Source: Candidatus Methylomirabilota bacterium (GTDB taxonomy: Bacteria; Methylomirabilota; Methylomirabilia; Methylomirabilales; CSP1-5). Taken from it: 26,612 nucleotides of DNA. Of this stretch, positions 23,814 to 26,612 are shown in pieces; positions within the stretch are counted from its first letter, which is position 1; each line of letters starts with the position of its first letter. Below the pieces are notes generated by a model. It did no database searches, had not been told where the DNA came from, and worked only from the letters and a program-made list of their open reading frames with translations. Where the stretch lies: assembly GCA_023249165.1 (NCBI GenBank), contig JAHFDE010000005.1:1-26612 (forward strand), given 5' to 3'. The position numbers and the translations under genes are program-made.

Positions 23814-25301
23814 CTAACAATCTCCCATGGAAAGGTCAAGGGTTGTGACCTGAGTGGAGCTAAGGTCGGCGACGCGGACTCGGTGATTATTGGTGTCCGC
23901 GATGTAGATCCGGTCCTCGACCACACTCAGCCCTCCGGGCTCGGAGAACTCGGCATGCTGCCCGTCCCGCTGCCCCGCTTGACCAGTGCCGAAGAGGGTC
24001 TTGACTGCCCGCATGGTGGGGTAGAGGACCTTGATCTTGTGGTTGTAGGTATCGGCCACGTAGGCACGGCCCCCGGCACAGGAAATCCCGAGGGGGTGCT
24101 GGAGTCGAACCTCCTCACCGATCCCGTCCTGGTCCCCAAAGATAAAGAGCCCCTGGCCGACCAGGGTGCGCAACCTCTCAGCGCCGTAGAGATCGATGGT
24201 TCGGATCGCACTGATCTCACTGTCGGCGATGTAGAGTGCCTGCCCGTTCGTCGAGAGCCCGCTCGGCTGGGCCAACGCCCCTTCTAGACGGGGCCCGTCG
24301 ATGATCTGCTCCTTCCCCGTCCCCGCGTAGAGCGCGAGCTCTGCCGTGGCCAGGTCCATCACCCAGATCTGGTGGCAGCCCGCCATGGCGATGTAGAGCC
24401 TGCCGTCCGCCTGGCACAGGTCCCACGGGGAGTTCAGCGACATCTGTCCAGCCGACCCGCGTCCCCTGATGACAGAACCCTGCCGCCCGGTGCCGGCGAT
24501 CGTCTCTGCCGTCCGGGTCTCGAGATCGAGACGGCGGATCAGGTGGTTCTCCGTGTCGGCGACATAGAGGAAGTTGCCGGCCAAGGCCAGGCCCTGCGGC
24601 GAACGGAAGGTGGCCTGCTCGAAGGGTCCATCCGTGGCCCCTATCCTCCCCGTGCCGGCGACCTCGAGGATCTTCCCGCCCAGGTCGCTGATCAGGATTC
24701 GATGGTGTCCCGTATCGGCGATGAAGAGGCGACTGCTGTCGCTATCGGCGAGGACCTTCCCAGGAAAGGTGAGGGTTGTCTCGGGCATCTGGTCCCGGTG
24801 GAAGCGGACCGGGTCTTCCTTCAGCGTGCCCTTCTTCCGGTGCTCCTGGATCAGCGTGGCGATCATGTGGCGGAGATGATCCCCATGCCCCTCGCCGGTC
24901 AGCGTCGCCACGATGTATCCCTGAGGATCGATCAGCACAAGGGTGGGCCAGGCGCGAACCGCATAGATCCGCCAGATGAGGAACTGGTCGTCGTTGACGA
25001 CCGGATGGGCCAGCCCGTGGCGCAGGATGGCCTGTCGGATATTTTCTGCCTCCCGCTCGTTCGGGAATTTGGCGGAATGGATCCCGATGACGACCAGTTC
25101 AACAGGAAAGGCCTTTTCCAGAGCGTCCAGCTCTGGGAGCACGTGCATGCAGTTGATTCAGCAATAGGTCCAGAAATCCAGGAGGACCACCTTGCCCCGA
25201 AGCTCCTTGAGACTCACGGGCCGGTCACTGTTCAGCCATTCGAGGCCAGGGGGAAAGTCTGGGGCTCGGACCATCTGCTGGATCGTCATATCATCGTGCA
25301 T
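23814..25301 (-). CDS. NHLRC2-like thioredoxin/NHL-propeller selenoprotein (TGA 25158-25160 read as Sec48)
   Basis: This gene should be read through its in-frame TGA; 495 residues result. ATG 25301 follows TAGGAG at good spacing. Residues 1-47 form a normal thioredoxin N-terminus (VSLKELRGKVVLLDFWTYC). The TGA is codon 48, then INCMHVLPELDAL. Position 48 is the first Cys of CXXC, so the active site is U48-I-N-C51. The thioredoxin fold continues (GIHSAKFPNERE, HPVVNDD, RAWPTLVLIDPQG with cis-Pro), then a six-bladed NHL propeller (about 140-490) with FIADTGHHRI, YVADTENHLI and YIADTNNHRV blades. This order and TYCCINCMH-type motif are those of NHLRC2 family proteins, from memory. No signal peptide. 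A SECIS-like hairpin follows the TGA. A naive annotation begins at Met 25148 and loses the active site. Confidence 0.88.
25118..25136 (-). promoter_or_regulatory. Candidate bacterial SECIS hairpin
   Basis: On the minus strand CCAGAGC (25136-25130), loop TGGAC (25129-25125) and GCTCTGG (25124-25118) form a perfect 7-bp stem. The loop starts 28 nt after the TGA, inside the 16-37 nt range described for bacterial SECIS elements, and has G at its second position with a GG pair, as the general model asks. It lies within the coding sequence, as bacterial SECIS elements do. SelB binding is inferred. Confidence 0.7.
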
Positions 25302-25360
25302 ATTTTACTCCTAAATATCAAGTACTTATAAGATATTTATTCAAGTATATTATAGCTTGT
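25302..25360 (-). promoter_or_regulatory. AT-rich promoter/leader of the selenoprotein gene with inverted repeat
   Basis: This is the most AT-rich stretch of the window. On the minus strand it holds TATAAT (25354-25349) and, between it and the ribosome binding site, the inverted repeat AAATATC/GATATTT (25313-25319 and 25332-25338, 12-nt spacer containing AAGTACTT). I see no good -35, so activator control or another sigma factor is possible. The repeat abuts the TAGGAG ribosome binding site, so it could be an operator or an mRNA hairpin controlling translation. Confidence 0.45.
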
Positions 25361-25420
25361 AACTTGCCCCTGTGTAGATGCCGCCTGCTTCGGGCAGCCA
25401 GTTACGGTCTCGCTTATCGT

Positions 25421-25528
25421 CTAGTGCCGTTCCAACTATTTTCCCCGAGGGCCAGCCGCTCACTAAACCGTGGGAGCAGGCCGAACTGTGAGGCTCGCAC
25501 TACGCCAAACAAGTTGGAACGGTACTAG
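25421..25528. mobile_element. 108-bp MITE-like element with CTAG ends
   Basis: CTAGTGCCGTTCCAACT at the left and AGTTGGAACGGTACTAG at the right are inverted repeats of 17 bp with one mismatch, flanking about 74 bp without coding capacity. The outermost CTAG fits IS630/Tc1-mariner-type insertion, where TA is duplicated within a CTAG target; the transposon end would then begin GTRCCGTTCC. It lies between the DsbA-like and selenoprotein genes, and its right end contributes the TAG stop (25527-25525) of the DsbA-like gene. No transposase is in the window, so mobilisation in trans is assumed. Confidence 0.7.
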
Positions 25529-26331
25529 TTTTCTCGAAGGGCGTTGTCGATGGCCTGCCGAAAGACCGGAGTGGGAAGGGCGCCGCTCAGGTAGACCCCC
25601 TGAACTGTATCGTCAGATCTCGTCTTGCCGATGAAAAAGCTTGGTGTCCCTCGGACGCCGGCTGCCACCCCATCCTCGAAATCCTTCTGGACCTCGGTGG
25701 CATAGATGTCGCGGTCCAGGCAGGAATCAAAGGCTGCGCCGTTCAAGCGGAGGCTCCGCGCATGCGTCTTGAGGCTCTCGACCTGGAGCGCCTGCTGATT
25801 CTGGAAGAGCAGGTCGTGCATCTCCCAGTATTTTCCCTGGTCCCCGGCGCAATGCGCTGCTTCGGCTGCTTTGCGCGCGTGCGGATGGATCTGGTCGAGG
25901 GGAAAGTCTCGGAAGACGTAGCGGACCTTTCCTGTCTCGATATACTCTGCCTTGAGAGTCGGCAGAGCGGTCTCGAAGAATCGCTTGCAGAAGGGGCACT
26001 GGTAATCCGAGAATTCGATCATCGTGACCGCGGCGTCTTTTTTTCCCATGATAAGATTCCCGGCAATGCTCACGCTGGCCACGACCGAGCCAGGCTGGGT
26101 CGGTTGGGGACGCCCCTGCGAGAGATGCTGGCGAATGAGCTTCAGATCTTCCCGGATTGCTGCAAGCTCGGCCTTGATCTTTTCAACATCACCCTTGAGG
26201 GCCTCGAGCTCGGACTGGGAACCGGTCTGTGGCTGCGCCAGGGCCGGGGGAGATCCGAGCCTCGGGTCCTGGCTGCCGATGACCGTGAGGCACAGAGCGA
26301 CAATACAGACTCCCCATATGACCGACCTCAT
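25525..26331 (-). CDS. DsbA-like thiol-disulfide protein (exported, coiled-coil N-terminus)
   Basis: The 268-residue protein has a signal peptide or anchor (about residues 3-20), a Pro/Gln-rich linker, a short coiled coil (about 40-70, ELEALKGDVEKIKAELAAIRE) and a DsbA-type thioredoxin domain. The active site is CPFC (C112, C115) in SDYQCPFCKRFF, with cis-Pro in GTPSFFIG near residue 230. It probably oxidises or shuffles disulfides in secreted proteins. ATG 26331 follows GGGGAGCGG. The stop codon is created by the CTAG end of the MITE-like element, so the last residues may differ from the ancestral ones. A good promoter lies at 26387-26415. Confidence 0.9.
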   Translation of the reverse strand: MRSVIWGVCIVALCLTVIGSQDPRLGSPPALAQPQTGSQSELEALKGDVEKIKAELAAIREDLKLIRQHLSQGRPQPTQPGSVVASVSIAGNLIMGKKDAAVTMIEFSDYQCPFCKRFFETALPTLKAEYIETGKVRYVFRDFPLDQIHPHARKAAEAAHCAGDQGKYWEMHDLLFQNQQALQVESLKTHARSLRLNGAAFDSCLDRDIYATEVQKDFEDGVAAGVRGTPSFFIGKTRSDDTVQGVYLSGALPTPVFRQAIDNALREN

Positions 26332-26386
26332 CCGCTCCCCCTCAGCCCCGCTGCTTTCAAGTCTCCCTGCATTTCTCTAAGTATCA

Positions 26387-26415
26387 AGTATCCCCGGTTG
26401 ATCAGGGAGTGTCAA
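26387..26415 (-). promoter_or_regulatory. Putative sigma70 promoter of the DsbA-like gene
   Basis: On the minus strand a perfect TTGACA (26415-26410), a 17-nt spacer and GATACT (26392-26387, 4 of 6). The start near 26380 leaves a leader of about 50 nt. Apart from this and the possible gene start at 26555, 26332-26612 holds nothing I can identify. Confidence 0.55.
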
Positions 26416-26554
26416 GGCGGCATTCTGCTTTTCATGCCAGGAGGGGCGGGGTATCATGCGGGTGGCGATCGCCGGCGCGTTGGGAAGAGTAGTCTGACGG
26501 GTATTGACTCGCTGGAGGGGAGAACCACTGAAGGCCATCCCGGGGGGAAGTGTT

Positions 26555-26612
26555 GTGAGACCGCGTGCGACCCGGACAGCCGGGGTGAGGGGCCGCGGGA
26601 TGCTGGCGGCGG
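26555..26612 (+). CDS. Possible 5' end of a gene running off the window
   Basis: GTG 26555 preceded by GGGGGGAAG opens a frame of 19 codons (VRPRATRTAGVRGRGMLAA) to the window edge, Arg-rich then hydrophobic, as before a signal or membrane segment. An ATG at 26600 is in the same frame. Too short to identify; low confidence. Confidence 0.25.
   Translation, partial: MRPRATRTAGVRGRGMLAA

Noticed and set aside
23814..25148. Annotation of the thioredoxin/NHL gene as a 444-residue protein starting at 25148
   Set aside because: It has no ribosome binding site and starts in the middle of the thioredoxin active site; the frame upstream of the TGA encodes the missing N-terminus and has its own good start at 25301.
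24372..25331. 319-residue plus-strand open frame
   Set aside because: Antisense to the selenoprotein gene; no recognisable domain.

Overview
This is a GC-rich (by eye about 60-65% G+C), densely coded bacterial chromosome segment with two short AT-rich intergenic islands (about 12620-12690 and 25302-25360). It shows no phage, plasmid, CRISPR, rRNA or tRNA signal. The gene set (AsmA-like envelope protein, Lhr helicase, CdaA-type c-di-AMP synthase, squalene/phytoene-type synthase, DsbA-like protein, a thioredoxin/NHL protein) and the word-like intergenic repeats suggest an uncultured, diderm-like lineage such as Methylomirabilota (NC10), Rokubacteria or a deltaproteobacterial relative. That assignment is an inference from general impression only.

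Layout. 1-281: tail of an unknown protein with a very acidic C-terminus. 301-4405, minus: PA0069-type radical SAM protein, AsmA family protein and a small Cys/His protein behind its own promoter. 4618-11236, plus: a second radical SAM protein, an NmrA-like NAD(P)-binding protein and a full-length Lhr helicase. 11306-12193, minus: a DapA/HOGA-type aldolase. 12359-13771, plus: a small unknown protein, a DUF1054 (YktB-like) protein and a CxxC coiled-coil protein. 13820-17958, minus: a small zinc-ribbon protein, then a Rieske protein translationally coupled to a squalene/phytoene synthase, then a secreted kelch protein. 18112-22103, plus: M3 oligopeptidase, TatD-type hydrolase, an SDH/Clp-fold membrane protease and the wreck of a small gene with two frameshifts. 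22153-23400, minus: a diadenylate cyclase fused to a YbbR domain. 23567-26331, minus: a small Cys protein, a thioredoxin/NHL protein and a DsbA-like protein. A partial gene may begin at 26555.

The main discovery is at 23814-25301. A simple ORF reading starts this gene at 25148, but the coding frame continues upstream through a single in-frame TGA (25158-25160) to an ATG at 25301 with a strong ribosome binding site. The TGA falls on the first Cys of the thioredoxin CXXC motif (TYC-[TGA]-INCMH), and a 7-bp hairpin with a GG-containing loop begins 28 nt of loop distance downstream, as in bacterial SECIS elements. The gene is therefore very probably a selenoprotein: a bacterial NHLRC2-like thioredoxin/beta-propeller protein with a U-x-x-C active site.

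Second-tier observations are a 108-bp MITE-like element with IS630-style CTAG ends that supplies the stop codon of the DsbA-like gene, the CdaA-YbbR fusion, the ATGA-coupled squalene synthase/Rieske pair, and a set of intergenic arrays of degenerate 6-9 nt words, three of which form clear hairpins.
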